Shown: positions 19,601 to 28,118 of the stretch, one piece after another
Layout of the letters: each line of letters begins with the position of its first letter
Numbering within the stretch: position 1 is the first letter of the stretch
DNA from: Ignavibacteria bacterium
GTDB lineage: Bacteria > Bacteroidota > Ignavibacteria > Tepidaquicellales > OLB5
Length of the DNA stretch: 59,856 bases
Assembly (NCBI GenBank): GCA_030835025.1
Contig: JAUQWS010000125.1
Location: forward strand, 1-59,856
Direction of reading: 5' to 3'
The notes under the pieces: model-generated
Seen by the model: only the letters and a program-made list of their open reading frames with translations
The model's database searches: none
What the model was told of the DNA's origin: nothing
Program-made: the position numbers and the translations under genes

Positions 19601-19909
19601 TTATGTTTTTATTTCTATATAAACACCGCCCGGGGGATCCAGCTTTGTAAGAGCGTCGACTGTCTTTTTATTTGAGTTCAATATATCGATCACCCTTTTG
19701 TGCGACCTGATCTCGAACTGCTCCCTGGATTTCTTATCAACATGCGGAGACCGTAAGACGGTATACACAGCTTTCCGGGTAGGAAGCGGTATCGGACCCG
19801 ATACCACTCCTCCGGTAGACTTTATCGTCTTAATGATCCTGTCTGTCCACTTATCAATAAGCCTGTGGTCGTATGACTTTAATTTAATCCTGATTTTCTG
19901 GGTAGCCAC
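19601..19909 (-). CDS. rpsJ: 30S ribosomal protein S10
   Basis: The 102-residue product matches S10 along its whole length ([50 protein letters not shown]). It acts in the 30S head and as NusE in antitermination. It lies 23 bases after tuf, joining the str and S10 gene blocks. Confidence 0.97.
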   Translation of the reverse strand: MATQKIRIKLKSYDHRLIDKWTDRIIKTIKSTGGVVSGPIPLPTRKAVYTVLRSPHVDKKSREQFEIRSHKRVIDILNSNKKTVDALTKLDPPGGVYIEIKT

Positions 19910-19932
19910 GTTATTCCTTACCTGGTTTAATA

Positions 19933-21168
19933 TTATTCAATAATTTTAGTTACAACACCGGCACCTACGGTTCTTCCGCCTTCGCGGATAGCGAAACGTA
20001 ATCCTTCTTCCATAGCGATCGGAGTGATAAGCTCAACCTTAAGGTTATCTACGTTATCACCGGGCATAACCATCTGAACACCTTCAGGCAGGTGAACAAC
20101 ACCTGTTACGTCAGTTGTTCTGAAATAGAACTGGGGCCTGTAATTCCCGAAGAACGGAGTATGACGTCCGCCTTCTTCCTTTGAAAGAACGTAAACCTGG
20201 CAATTGAATATCTTATGAGGTGTAATCGATCCCGGTTTGGCAATAACCATTCCTCTTTCGATATCTTTCTTTTCAACACCTCTAAGAAGCATTCCAAGGT
20301 TATCGCCTGCAAGACCTTCATCAAGCTCTTTCTGGAACATTTCAATACCGGTAACAACTGTTTTCTTATGCTGTCCAAGGCCGATAAGCTCAACTTCCTC
20401 ACCCATCTTCACTTTTCCTCTTTCAACTCTTCCGGTTGCAACTGTTCCGCGCCCTGTTATTGAGAACACATCCTCAACTGACATCAGGTACGGTTTATCG
20501 ATCTCTCTGGTCGGCTCCGGTACATAACTGTCAACTGCTTCCATCAGGTCATAAATACACTTCAATGCAGGATCATCGGTAGTAGAACCTTCTTTCAAAC
20601 CGGCTTCCATTGCTTTGAGAGCGCTTCCGCGGATGATAGGAATTTCGTCACCGGGGAATTCATAACCGTTCAGGATATCCCTTAATTCTGATTCAACTAC
20701 TTCAAGGAGAAGTTCAGCGTCATCAGTTGTTTTCTCCTGCTCATAGATCATATCAACCTTGTTTAGGAAAACTACGATCCTGGGAACTCCAACCTGTCTG
20801 GCCAAAAGGATATGCTCCTTAGTCTGAGGCATAGCACCGTCATTAGCCGCAACTACAAGTATAGCGCCATCCATCTGTGCAGCACCTGTGATCATGTTTT
20901 TAACGTAATCAGCATGACCGGGACAATCGACATGCGCGTAATGTCTTTTTTCTGTCTCATATTCAACGTGCGCTGTAGCAATCGTAATTCCTCGTGCTTT
21001 TTCTTCAGGTGCATTATCGATTGAATCGAAAGCTCTGACTTTTGCCTTTCCTTTTTTGGCAAGCGCCATAGTGATAGCAGCAGTAAGTGTTGTCTTACCA
21101 TGGTCAACGTGACCGATCGTGCCGATGTTCACGTGAGGTTTACTTCTATCGAATTTTTCTTTAGCCAT
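19933..21168 (-). CDS. tuf: Translation elongation factor Tu
   Basis: The 411-residue product is EF-Tu, with G1 GHVDHGKTT, the switch regions [14 protein letters not shown] and [13 protein letters not shown]4 NKVDM and the domain 2/3 sequences [12 protein letters not shown] and [24 protein letters not shown] split in the usual way. It is somewhat longer than the 394-residue E. coli protein because of a loop insertion in the G domain. A Shine-Dalgarno AGGAG (21181-21185, complement) precedes the ATG. It belongs to the str block after fusA, with a tRNA gene between. Confidence 0.97.
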   Translation of the reverse strand: MAKEKFDRSKPHVNIGTIGHVDHGKTTLTAAITMALAKKGKAKVRAFDSIDNAPEEKARGITIATAHVEYETEKRHYAHVDCPGHADYVKNMITGAAQMDGAILVVAANDGAMPQTKEHILLARQVGVPRIVVFLNKVDMIYEQEKTTDDAELLLEVVESELRDILNGYEFPGDEIPIIRGSALKAMEAGLKEGSTTDDPALKCIYDLMEAVDSYVPEPTREIDKPYLMSVEDVFSITGRGTVATGRVERGKVKMGEEVELIGLGQHKKTVVTGIEMFQKELDEGLAGDNLGMLLRGVEKKDIERGMVIAKPGSITPHKIFNCQVYVLSKEEGGRHTPFFGNYRPQFYFRTTDVTGVVHLPEGVQMVMPGDNVDNLKVELITPIAMEEGLRFAIREGGRTVGAGVVTKIIE

Positions 21169-21283
21169 TTTTGATTGGATCTCCTAAAAATGATTTTATA
21201 TTTTTTTGGTTTTATTTACTTGTGTGAAAATTTATCGTTTTAGATGCTATTCTTGGATCAATACTTAAACTGAATTAAATAAG

Positions 21284-21357
21284 TGGGCCAGGGAGGATTT
21301 GAACCTCCCACCCCGCGCTTATAAGGCGCGTGCTCTAACCACCTGAGCTACTGGCCC
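21284..21357 (-). tRNA. tRNA-Ile with UAU anticodon
   Basis: The minus strand folds into a complete 73-nt cloverleaf plus discriminator A: acceptor GGGCCAG/CTGGCCC, D stem GCTC/GAGC, anticodon stem CGCGC/GCGCG with loop CTTATAA, five-base variable region, T stem GGAGG/CCTCC with loop TTCAAAT. The anticodon is TAT (complement of 21321-21323), which reads AUA. Body and loop resemble ordinary tRNA-Ile(GAU) with G34 replaced by T. CCA is not encoded. It lies between fusA and tuf on the same strand. In most bacteria AUA is read by a CAU tRNA modified to lysidine by TilS, so a UAU isoacceptor is uncommon. Confidence 0.93.
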
Positions 21358-21502
21358 AGTAGTTCAAGAGGAAACATCCTGTATTTAAAGACTCTTTATA
21401 TACAGTCTGTTTTACAAAGCAATTTGCTGCACCTGATCTTCTTGCGGGTGATCTACTTAAAGATTGACCCCAAATTCTATTAAAGAACGAAAAAACCTTT
21501 TA

Positions 21503-21531
21503 TGAATCCTTCACTATCGTTCAGGATGACA
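21503..21531. repeat. Short interspersed REP-like element
   Basis: The minus strand reads GTCATCCTGAACGATAGTG followed by AAGGATTC, with an ATCCT/AGGAT stem. This form (GTCATyCTGAgCGAagcGAAGgATC) is a widespread intergenic palindromic repeat of many bacterial genomes. It lies 15 bases past the fusA stop; a following T-rich stretch might give weak termination. Confidence 0.4.
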
Positions 21532-21545
21532 CGGAAAAAAAGCCA

Positions 21546-23642
21546 TTATGCCCCGACAGCTTCTTTGCCTTTGAACTTCTCAACGATCTGCTCCGAAATC
21601 GATTTCGGTACTTCTTCGTAATGAGAGAATTCCATATTATAAATAGCGCGTCCCTGTGTCATAGAACGCATTGACGTTGCATAACCGAACATTTCTGAAA
21701 GCGGAACCATAGCACGGATAACCTGAGCATCTGCACGCTGGTTCATTCCTTCAATTTTTCCTCTTCTGGAGCTTAAGTCACCCATAATATCACCCATATA
21801 TTCCTCGGGTGTAGTGACTTCAACTTTCATAATAGGCTCAAGTATGACCGGACCGGCCTTTAAAGCTCCCGCTTTGAATGCCATTGAACCGGCTATCTTG
21901 AATGCCATTTCAGACGAATCAACATCGTGGAACGATCCATCAAACAATGTAGCCTTAACATCTTCTACAGGATATCCTGCAAGCACACCATTTTTCATTG
22001 CCTCTTCAATACCCTCAGCAGTCGGCTTAATGTATTCTTTCGGCACTGAACCGCCAACGATCTTATTTTCAAATACAAATCCCTTGCCTTTTTCGTTAGG
22101 CTCAAGTGTAATCCAAACATGTCCAAACTGTCCGCGTCCGCCGGACTGCCTGATGAACTTGCCTTCCTGTTCAACTTTTTTGGTAATAGTTTCCTTATAT
22201 GCAACCTGCGGTTTGCCGATATTAGCTTCGACCTTGAATTCTCTTTTCAGTCTGTCAACAATTATCTCAAGATGAAGCTCACCCATACCTGCTAATATAG
22301 TCTGTCCCGTTTCTTCATTCGAAGATATTCTCAAAGTCGGGTCCTCATCAGCAAGCTTGGTCAAAGATTCCGAGAGCTTATCCTGATCTGCCTTGGTCTT
22401 CGGTTCAATTGCAATGTGAATAACCGGTTCGGGGAAAGTCATTCTTTCCAGAACAATCGGATCAGTTTCATCACAAAGAGTATCACCTGTCTTTGTGTGT
22501 TTCAGTCCTATAGCAGCAGCAATATCGCCTGCATAAACTTCTTCTATATCCTCACGGTGATTTGCATGCATCTGAAGCAATCTGCCGACTCTTTCCTTCT
22601 TCCCTGAAACCGGGTTAAAAGTGTACGAGCCTGCCTTAAGTACGCCTGAATAAACCCTGAAGAACGTGAGCTTTCCGACAAACGGGTCAGTCATTATCTT
22701 GAATGCAAGTGAAGAAAACTTCTCCTTGTCATCGATATTCCTGGTAATATGGTCATCTGTATGAATGTGATGTCCCCAGACTTCACCAATATCCTGCGGT
22801 GTAGGCAAATAGTCAATTACGGAGTCAAGTAACGTCTGAACTCCTTTATTCTTGAATGAAGAACCGCAAAGTACCGGAATAATTTTCACTTTTAAGGTAG
22901 CTTCCCTTAGTACTTTCTTTATCTCATCTTCACTGATTTCCTGACCGTCAAGGAACTTGGTCAAAAGAGTATCGTCAACTTCCGAAACTGATTCAAGAAG
23001 TTTTATTCTGTATTCTTTTGCTTTTTCCACCAGAGATGCAGGAATTTCCTGCTCTTCCCACGTCTGCCCCAGAGTATCAGCATTATAGATAAGCGCTTTC
23101 ATTCTGATAAGATCGATTTGGCCTACAAATAGTTCGCCCTGCCCGATAGGAAGCTGAAGCGGAACAACATTGGCTTTCAGTCTTTCTTTCATCATATCCA
23201 GCACGTGGTAGAAATCAGCGCCGGTTCTATCCATTTTGTTCACGAATGCGAGTCTAGGTACACCGTACTTATCAGCCTGTCTCCAAACGGTTTCAGACTG
23301 CGGCTCAACACCGCCAACCGCGCAGAATAATGCAACGGCTCCGTCAAGCACTCTTAAAGAACGCTCAACTTCTGCCGTAAAATCAACGTGCCCGGGTGTA
23401 TCTATAATATTGATCCTGTGATCTTTCCAGAAACAGGTTGTAGCAGCGCTTGTAATTGTAATACCGCGCTCTTTTTCCTGCTCCATCCAGTCCATAGTAG
23501 CCGCACCTTCGTGTACTTCACCCATACGGTGAAGACGCCCGGTGTAATACAGTATCCTTTCGGTCGTAGTAGTCTTACCGGCATCAATGTGCGCCATTAT
23601 ACCGATGTTTCGTGTCTTTTCTAATGTTACTTTTCTGGGCAT
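21546..23642 (-). CDS. fusA: Translation elongation factor G
   Basis: The 698-residue product is EF-G of the standard bacterial kind, with G1 AHIDAGKTT, switch [24 protein letters not shown]4 NKMDRTG, and domain IV sequence [14 protein letters not shown]. It catalyses ribosomal translocation. It follows rpsG after a 135-base spacer that holds an inverted pair of repeats, and precedes the tRNA-Ile gene and tuf. Confidence 0.97.
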   Translation of the reverse strand: MPRKVTLEKTRNIGIMAHIDAGKTTTTERILYYTGRLHRMGEVHEGAATMDWMEQEKERGITITSAATTCFWKDHRINIIDTPGHVDFTAEVERSLRVLDGAVALFCAVGGVEPQSETVWRQADKYGVPRLAFVNKMDRTGADFYHVLDMMKERLKANVVPLQLPIGQGELFVGQIDLIRMKALIYNADTLGQTWEEQEIPASLVEKAKEYRIKLLESVSEVDDTLLTKFLDGQEISEDEIKKVLREATLKVKIIPVLCGSSFKNKGVQTLLDSVIDYLPTPQDIGEVWGHHIHTDDHITRNIDDKEKFSSLAFKIMTDPFVGKLTFFRVYSGVLKAGSYTFNPVSGKKERVGRLLQMHANHREDIEEVYAGDIAAAIGLKHTKTGDTLCDETDPIVLERMTFPEPVIHIAIEPKTKADQDKLSESLTKLADEDPTLRISSNEETGQTILAGMGELHLEIIVDRLKREFKVEANIGKPQVAYKETITKKVEQEGKFIRQSGGRGQFGHVWITLEPNEKGKGFVFENKIVGGSVPKEYIKPTAEGIEEAMKNGVLAGYPVEDVKATLFDGSFHDVDSSEMAFKIAGSMAFKAGALKAGPVILEPIMKVEVTTPEEYMGDIMGDLSSRRGKIEGMNQRADAQVIRAMVPLSEMFGYATSMRSMTQGRAIYNMEFSHYEEVPKSISEQIVEKFKGKEAVGA

Positions 23643-23652
23643 TTTATCCTTA

Positions 23653-23772
23653 ATTGCGAACCCGCAAACGCGGGTGAAGCAATCTCTCTATTTTCTTATT
23701 ATACTTTTTGTTAAGTCTATCACGAACAAAGCATCCTGTTTCAGTTACGGATTGCTTCGCTTCGCTCGCAAT
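23653..23772. repeat. Pair of oppositely oriented hairpin repeats between rpsG and fusA
   Basis: Copy one (23653-23683) has an outer stem ATTGC/GCAAT and an inner stem ACCCGC/GCGGGT. Copy two (23751-23772) has ATTGC/GCAAT around TTCGCTTCGCTC. The second, read in reverse complement, begins and ends like the first (ATTGCGA...GAAGCAATC), so they are two copies of one element in inverted orientation, about 70 bases apart. They could be mobile REP-like elements or could pair with each other in the polycistronic mRNA. Confidence 0.55.
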
Positions 23773-23777
23773 ACATA

Positions 23778-24245
23778 TTACCACCTGAAATGAGCAAAAG
23801 CCTTGTTGGCCTCTGCCATTCTGTGTACATCTTCTTTTTTCTTAACCGCACTGCCTTCGTTATTGGCAGCTGCCATTAATTCACCCGCAAGCTTCTCAGC
23901 CATTGATCTTCCTGCTTTATCCCTTGCGTAGGTAAGTATCCACTTAATTGCGAGCGCTTTTCTTCTCTCAGGCCTTACTTCTGTCGGTACCTGGTAATTT
24001 GAACCGCCAACCCTGCGTGAGCGTACTTCTAGTGACGGCTCGCAGTTATGAATAGCTTTTTTGAACACTTCAACGGGTTCAGTATTCAGCTTTTCTTTTA
24101 TGATGCCGAATGCATCATAAACAATCCTCTCGGCTTTCTGCTTCAAGCCGTCTTTCATAACGCAGTTAATGAATCTGCCGACAAGAATATCGTCATACAT
24201 TCTATCGGTCAATCTATGCCTTTTATTTGCTGTTCTTTTTCTCAA
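23778..24245 (-). CDS. rpsG: 30S ribosomal protein S7
   Basis: The 155-residue product matches S7 (MRKRTANKRHRLTDRMYDDI at the start, RRVGGSNYQVPTEV in the middle, DVHRMAEANKAFAHFRW at the end). S7 nucleates the 30S head and, in E. coli, represses translation of the str operon by binding the rpsL-rpsG intercistronic RNA. Here a strong hairpin lies in that position (24290-24311). Confidence 0.96.
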   Translation of the reverse strand: MRKRTANKRHRLTDRMYDDILVGRFINCVMKDGLKQKAERIVYDAFGIIKEKLNTEPVEVFKKAIHNCEPSLEVRSRRVGGSNYQVPTEVRPERRKALAIKWILTYARDKAGRSMAEKLAGELMAAANNEGSAVKKKEDVHRMAEANKAFAHFRW

Positions 24246-24289
24246 TTGCTATGCTTATGAATTATTTATTATTATCGGATAAAATATTC

Positions 24290-24311
24290 TGCATCGCTCT
24301 TTCGCGATGCA
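24290..24311 (-). promoter_or_regulatory. Intercistronic hairpin between rpsL and rpsG
   Basis: A perfect 8-bp stem TGCATCGC/GCGATGCA with a six-base loop lies 10 bases after the rpsL stop. No T-run follows, so it is not a typical terminator. Its position matches the S7-binding autoregulatory region known from the E. coli str operon, but the primary sequence alone does not prove S7 binding. Confidence 0.35.
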
Positions 24312-24320
24312 AACTGAAGA

Positions 24321-24704
24321 TTACTTGCCGCCGGTCTTTGCTCTCTTTGCGCCGTATTTGGAACGTGACTGTTTCCTATCGGCAACGCCCGAGGAATCAA
24401 CTGCACCTCTTACAATATGATATCTTACTCCGGGAAGATCTTTGACTCTGCCTCCCCTTATAAGAACAATTGAATGCTCCTGAAGGTTGTGGCCTTCTCC
24501 GGGAATGTATGCTGTTACTTCCATTCCGTTGCTGAGGCGAACCCTTGCAACTTTCCTAAGTGCCGAGTTCGGCTTCTTGGGTGTAGTTGTATATACTCTT
24601 GTGCAGACACCTCTTTTTTGCGGTGATGATTCAAGCGCGGGAGACTTGCTCTTAAACTTTAGAACTTTTCTTCCCTTGCGTACTAATTGATTAACTGTTG
24701 GCAC
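24321..24704 (-). CDS. rpsL: 30S ribosomal protein S12
   Basis: The 127-residue product is S12, with the decoding-centre loops [20 protein letters not shown] and [19 protein letters not shown]. The conserved lysines of these loops, where streptomycin resistance substitutions arise in other species, are the wild-type residues. It is the first gene of the str block; upstream lies an unrelated lipoprotein gene rather than rpoC. Confidence 0.97.
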   Translation of the reverse strand: MPTVNQLVRKGRKVLKFKSKSPALESSPQKRGVCTRVYTTTPKKPNSALRKVARVRLSNGMEVTAYIPGEGHNLQEHSIVLIRGGRVKDLPGVRYHIVRGAVDSSGVADRKQSRSKYGAKRAKTGGK

Positions 24705-24738
24705 GTAAAATTCCTGTCTTAGCTTTAATTTACTAAAA

Positions 24739-24771
24739 TAAATATACCCGCCCCATAAGGTTTTTGGGCGG
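24739..24771 (-). promoter_or_regulatory. Candidate rpsL promoter and leader hairpin
   Basis: On the minus strand a G/C-rich stem CCGCCC/GGGCGG (24748-24753 with 24766-24771, 12-nt loop) is followed by TATATTTA (24746 to 24739), a one-mismatch -7 box about 35 bases before the rpsL ATG. The rest of the 24705-24946 gap shows nothing else recognisable. Confidence 0.3.
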
Positions 24772-24946
24772 CCTTATTATTAGAAACTACAAAATTAGCG
24801 ATTTTTTACGAAATAGTCAAGATATAGGATAATGTGGTAAAGCACTCCGTCCGAGTTTGTGGAAAATGGGTTCAAAAATGTTCAAAACGCAGAAAGATAC
24901 TATTTTTCAGTTTTTTAGCATACATCATTAAGGGTCCTTATTCGAA

Positions 24947-25423
24947 TCAATAAAACTGTATATCCCCGTAATTCCTGCAATATGGACCAGAGTTGTGGTT
25001 ATTCGCAGTCTTAACATATATTCTCTGAACTGATAGTCCAAACCCAAGGCTCCGCCCGTTAAAGCTTGTTGTATAAAAACCGGCGCTTAGGCTTTGGTCC
25101 TTCATAACAAAAACGGTATCAATAGAACTTCTAAGAAAGAAAATGCTCAATGTATCATAATCAGGGAGCTGGAACCTTAGATTTGTTGGCCCGTAATTTG
25201 GATTCGGATATGCAGGTCTAAACCGGAAAAGGCTAAGCCCATCTTGGCACCAATCAGTCGTATCCCCTCTCAAAATATTCCCTAATTCATCTGTTTCAAG
25301 TATTGTCGGATCAGCAGGAAGATCAAAACCGCCGGTATGAACAAGCTTCTCATCATCGCAGCCCGATATTAAAATTGAAGAAAATACTATGATTATGGCA
25401 AAAAAATAAGTGCAGGGAGTCAT
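24947..25423 (-). CDS. Lipoprotein with a T9SS-sorting-domain-like module
   Basis: The 158-residue product has a lipoprotein signal (SSILISGC, Cys22). The rest resembles a T9SS type A sorting domain: YPNPNYGPTNLRFQLPD corresponds to the YPNPFNPTTxIxFxLP core and SAGFYTTSFNGRSL to the following strand region. The chain then continues for about 30 residues with two more cysteines and lacks the usual KK-type end. A lipoprotein signal combined with such a fold suggests a reused immunoglobulin-like module rather than a T9SS cargo. Function unknown. Confidence 0.65.
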   Translation of the reverse strand: MTPCTYFFAIIIVFSSILISGCDDEKLVHTGGFDLPADPTILETDELGNILRGDTTDWCQDGLSLFRFRPAYPNPNYGPTNLRFQLPDYDTLSIFFLRSSIDTVFVMKDQSLSAGFYTTSFNGRSLGFGLSVQRIYVKTANNHNSGPYCRNYGDIQFY

Positions 25424-25534
25424 ATTGTATAAGTTTTGTTTTTTTTTGCTTACTTCCGGAACAAAAATTCAAAGTTTTTAGGCGAATTACAAGTGATACT
25501 GCAATTCCCTGATTTAGGTTACCACTAATACGAA

Positions 25535-25587
25535 TTGATAAATCAACAATTTTTACTATATTTGTCTAGGAAATATCCTTAAGGAGG
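25535..25587 (+). promoter_or_regulatory. Bacteroidota-type promoter and strong RBS of the trypsin-TPR gene
   Basis: TTG at 25535-25537, a 19-base spacer and TATATTTG at 25557-25564 fit the -33/-7 promoter of Bacteroidota. A perfect anti-SD match AAGGAGGT (25581-25588) sits three bases before the ATG at 25591, one of the strongest ribosome binding sites in the window. Confidence 0.65.
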
Positions 25588-25590
25588 TAA

Positions 25591-26724
25591 ATGTTAAGGC
25601 TTCAAATCTACGTATTAACTCTATATTTCATTTTTGCTTGCATAAGTGTATCAGCTCAGACAGCCGATGAACTTTCGGCAGAGCAGATCTACGAGAAAGT
25701 AGATAACTCTGTAGTAGTAGTGCTTGCTTATGATAATAACGGAAATCTTTTCCAGGGCTCAGGCGTAGTACTGAACTCAAGCGGACTTATTGCAACCAAC
25801 CACCACGTTTGCAAGGACGCAGTAAAGATAGAGATAAAACATTATACAAAGGAGATCATCAATGTTCAGGTTTTAAAATTTGATGAAGCCAGAGATATAA
25901 TACTTCTTAAGACGGCCGATTTGACCTTAACACCTGTTACACAAGGCAGCAGCCTTTCACTAAAAACCGGACAAAGGGTTTACGCTGTCGGAAGTCCGGA
26001 AGGATATGAAAATTCGATTTCAGAAGGCATAATTAGCGGATTCAGAACTGACGAAAATGGTGTCAGGCTGATCCAGATGACCTGCCCGATAACTGACGGT
26101 TCCAGCGGAGGCGCAGTGCTAAATTCAAAAGGTGAACTGATAGGGCTGAGCGTCAGCGGACAGCACGAAGGTAATCTTTATTTTGCCATCCCCGTAAGCG
26201 AAGTATTTGCGCTTGCAGATATTGAACTTAACACTGCTACAGATGATACAAAGGATGCTGCGGAATATTTTCAGATCGGCACAATTGCAAAAGAAAACAA
26301 GAATTACAGGGATGCGGAAGTTTATTTTTCGAAGTATATAGAAAAATTCTCGAACGATGTTAATGCGTATTACAACCGCGGCTATGCCAGATTTAAACTT
26401 AAGGAATACAAGAAGGCTATCAGCGATTTTTCTACTGTTCTTGAACAGGGCGCATCAAGCGAATCATATTTCTACCGGGGAAACTGCTATTACTCTCTGA
26501 AAGACTTCAAAAGCGCAATAACTGATTACACCAAGGCAATTGAACAGGAACCGGATAATTACGACATATACTATAACAGGGGTTATGCAAATTTCAGGGT
26601 GCGCAATTATTCCGAAGCTGCAAGTGACTGGCAGAAGACCATAGACCTCAACCCTGAATATGAAAATGAACTGACAGCAAAGATAAAGTTAGCCAAAGAA
26701 GAACTCGCCAAGCAGGTTAAGTGA
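25591..26724 (+). CDS. Secreted trypsin-like serine protease with TPR repeats
   Basis: The 377-residue product has a signal peptide (residues 1-22), a trypsin-like domain of the HtrA/DegP kind and three TPRs in place of PDZ domains. The catalytic triad is visible: His72 in TNHHV, Asp102 in ARDIILLK, Ser172 in DGSSGGAV. The TPRs run from about 223 to 365 (AEYFQIGTIAKENKNYRDAE, NAYYNRGYARFKLKEY, YDIYYNRGYANFRVRNY). TPRs may select protein partners or substrates in the periplasm. It has its own promoter and RBS. A small hydrophobic reading frame starts on its stop codon. The protease role is clear; the target is not. Confidence 0.9.
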   Translation: MLRLQIYVLTLYFIFACISVSAQTADELSAEQIYEKVDNSVVVVLAYDNNGNLFQGSGVVLNSSGLIATNHHVCKDAVKIEIKHYTKEIINVQVLKFDEARDIILLKTADLTLTPVTQGSSLSLKTGQRVYAVGSPEGYENSISEGIISGFRTDENGVRLIQMTCPITDGSSGGAVLNSKGELIGLSVSGQHEGNLYFAIPVSEVFALADIELNTATDDTKDAAEYFQIGTIAKENKNYRDAEVYFSKYIEKFSNDVNAYYNRGYARFKLKEYKKAISDFSTVLEQGASSESYFYRGNCYYSLKDFKSAITDYTKAIEQEPDNYDIYYNRGYANFRVRNYSEAASDWQKTIDLNPEYENELTAKIKLAKEELAKQVK

Positions 26725-26831
26725 TCCTTAAGAATAAGCACTTAAAAAGCTCCTCACAATTCTACATAATATTCATTCTGTTAATTACAACAATTATAAT
26801 CAGCGGATTGATCATTGCTATGATCATTTAA
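26721..26831 (+). CDS. Candidate 36-residue single-pass membrane microprotein
   Basis: A GTG overlaps the stop of the trypsin-TPR gene (GTGA, 26721-26724) and opens 36 codons ending at TAA 26829-26831. The product has a basic start (MILKNKHLKSSSQ) and one membrane segment (FYIIFILLITTIIISG plus LIIAMII). The four-base stop/start overlap is the same arrangement used by confirmed genes in this window, which supports translation by coupling. It ends 13 bases before the next gene. No homology can be claimed. Confidence 0.45.
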   Translation: MILKNKHLKSSSQFYIIFILLITTIIISGLIIAMII

Positions 26832-26844
26832 TAAGGAATTGTAA

Positions 26845-27144
26845 ATGTTCGAAAAAAAACAATTTGTTTACATCATAAAGCCCCACAAAGAAAATTTCGT
26901 TGAAACAGCTACTGAAGAAGAAAACAGGATAATGGGTATCCATTTCCTGCATTTACAGAACCTGCTTGAAAAGGGTATTTTAATTATGGCGGGACCCGAA
27001 ACAACGGGTAAATTCGGCTTATGTATTATTGAAACCGATACCGAAGACGAAGCCAGGCATATTATGGAAAGCGATCCGGCCGTTGTTAACGGAATCGTCA
27101 CTGCCGAGCTGTATCCCTACAGGGTCAGTTTGCTCCGTAAATAA
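26845..27144 (+). CDS. YCII family protein (first of a tandem pair)
   Basis: The 99-residue product has the YCII (YciI-like) dimeric alpha-beta barrel pattern: an N-terminal strand FVYIIKPHKENF, a helix with HFLHLQNLLEKGILIMAGP, then GLCIIETDTEDEARHIMESDP and a C-terminal strand AELYPYRVSLLRK. The central His-Leu region and the MAGP turn are conserved in the family, whose members include small enzymes and uncharacterised proteins. The next gene encodes a close paralog with the same MAGPxTTGxFG and YPYRVSLLRK ends. Its reaction is unknown. Confidence 0.8.
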   Translation: MFEKKQFVYIIKPHKENFVETATEEENRIMGIHFLHLQNLLEKGILIMAGPETTGKFGLCIIETDTEDEARHIMESDPAVVNGIVTAELYPYRVSLLRK

Positions 27145-27171
27145 ATATTTTCAATACAATAGATATTCCAG

Positions 27172-27477
27172 ATGCCTGAAAACAAAAAACAGCAGTATCT
27201 TTGCATAAAAAGGCCTCCGCGTAAGGATTTTGCTGATTCTATGACAGATGATGAAGCTGAAATAATGAGTGTGCATTTTGCCTACATGAAACAATTGCTG
27301 GCTGACGGAGTATTGATCATGGCAGGACCCGTTACAACCGGTGAATTCGGTGTCAGTGTCTTTGAAGCGGAATCAGATGAAGCAGCAAAAGAAATTGTGT
27401 ATAACGATCCCGCTGTTGCAATAGGGCTAATGACCCCTGAGATCTATCCTTACAGAGTGAGTTTATTAAGGAAATAG
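27172..27477 (+). CDS. YCII family protein (second of a tandem pair)
   Basis: This 101-residue product is a paralog of the preceding one: it shares ADGVLIMAGPVTTGEFGV, the Asp-Pro-Ala-Val turn, and the identical end YPYRVSLLRK. The spacing of 27 bases and common strand suggest co-expression. Retention of two copies implies a heterodimer or two related substrates, which is inference. Confidence 0.8.
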   Translation: MPENKKQQYLCIKRPPRKDFADSMTDDEAEIMSVHFAYMKQLLADGVLIMAGPVTTGEFGVSVFEAESDEAAKEIVYNDPAVAIGLMTPEIYPYRVSLLRK

Positions 27478-27522
27478 AAATTGTTAAAGTATACCAGACC
27501 TGGCAGGTTTATGTTTAAATCC

Positions 27523-28050
27523 TTATTCTTTCTTCCTGAACTCAAGTGATGCGGAGTTCATGCAGTACCTTAATCCGGTCGGTTCCGGGCCGTCATCGAA
27601 TACATGGCCCAAATGAGCACCGCACTTGGAACATAATATTTCAGTACGCTTCATCCCAAGCGTGTTATCCGATTCTTCCTTCACGGCATCATTTTTTGCC
27701 GGCTTAAAAAAGCTGGGCCACCCTGAGCCTGATTCATACTTAGTATCAGAGCCAAACAATTCCTGACCGCAGACAATACAGTGATATGTCCCATCTTCGT
27801 GATTGTTCCAGTATTTATTATCAAACGGGCGTTCTGTTGCCCCAAGCTGAGTTACGCAAAACGACTCCTCTGAAAGCCGTTTTTTCAATTCTTCTTTGTT
27901 TATCATATATGTTGAATCAGTTTGATTTTCTGATTTGGTTGAATCCGCAGCCGGTCCTTTTTCCCCGAAAAAGGTCATTCCGCTCCTGGCCGAACAGCCA
28001 AAGAGCACTATTGAAGCAATTACAAACCCCAAAATAAACATTTTTTTCAT
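27523..28050 (-). CDS. msrB: Lipoprotein methionine-R-sulfoxide reductase
   Basis: The 175-residue product has a lipoprotein signal (SIVLFGC, Cys19) and a full MsrB domain: zinc pairs C91-x2-C94 and C140-x2-C143, substrate region SGSGWPSFFKP, and catalytic Cys163 in RYCMNSASLEF. It reduces the R form of methionine sulfoxide in proteins. The lipid anchor places it in the periplasm, so it should repair envelope proteins. A -7 type box lies 23 bases before the start. It is convergent with the YCII genes. Confidence 0.95.
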   Translation of the reverse strand: MKKMFILGFVIASIVLFGCSARSGMTFFGEKGPAADSTKSENQTDSTYMINKEELKKRLSEESFCVTQLGATERPFDNKYWNNHEDGTYHCIVCGQELFGSDTKYESGSGWPSFFKPAKNDAVKEESDNTLGMKRTEILCSKCGAHLGHVFDDGPEPTGLRYCMNSASLEFRKKE

Positions 28051-28072
28051 TATTTGTTATTTAACTTTACAA

Positions 28073-28080
28073 CAAATATA
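28073..28080 (-). promoter_or_regulatory. Candidate -7 box of msrB
   Basis: TATATTTG on the minus strand (28080 to 28073) ends 22 bases before the msrB ATG at 28050. No clear TTG -33 element is visible at the expected distance. Confidence 0.4.
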
Positions 28081-28118
28081 CGTAAACGTTTGTTTCAGGG
28101 ATTTCATTACCGATATTT

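Noticed and set aside
21284-21357. tRNA-Ile(GAU), the common isoacceptor
   Set aside because: Reading the minus strand base by base gives CTTATAA in the loop, so position 34 is T and the anticodon is UAU, not GAU.
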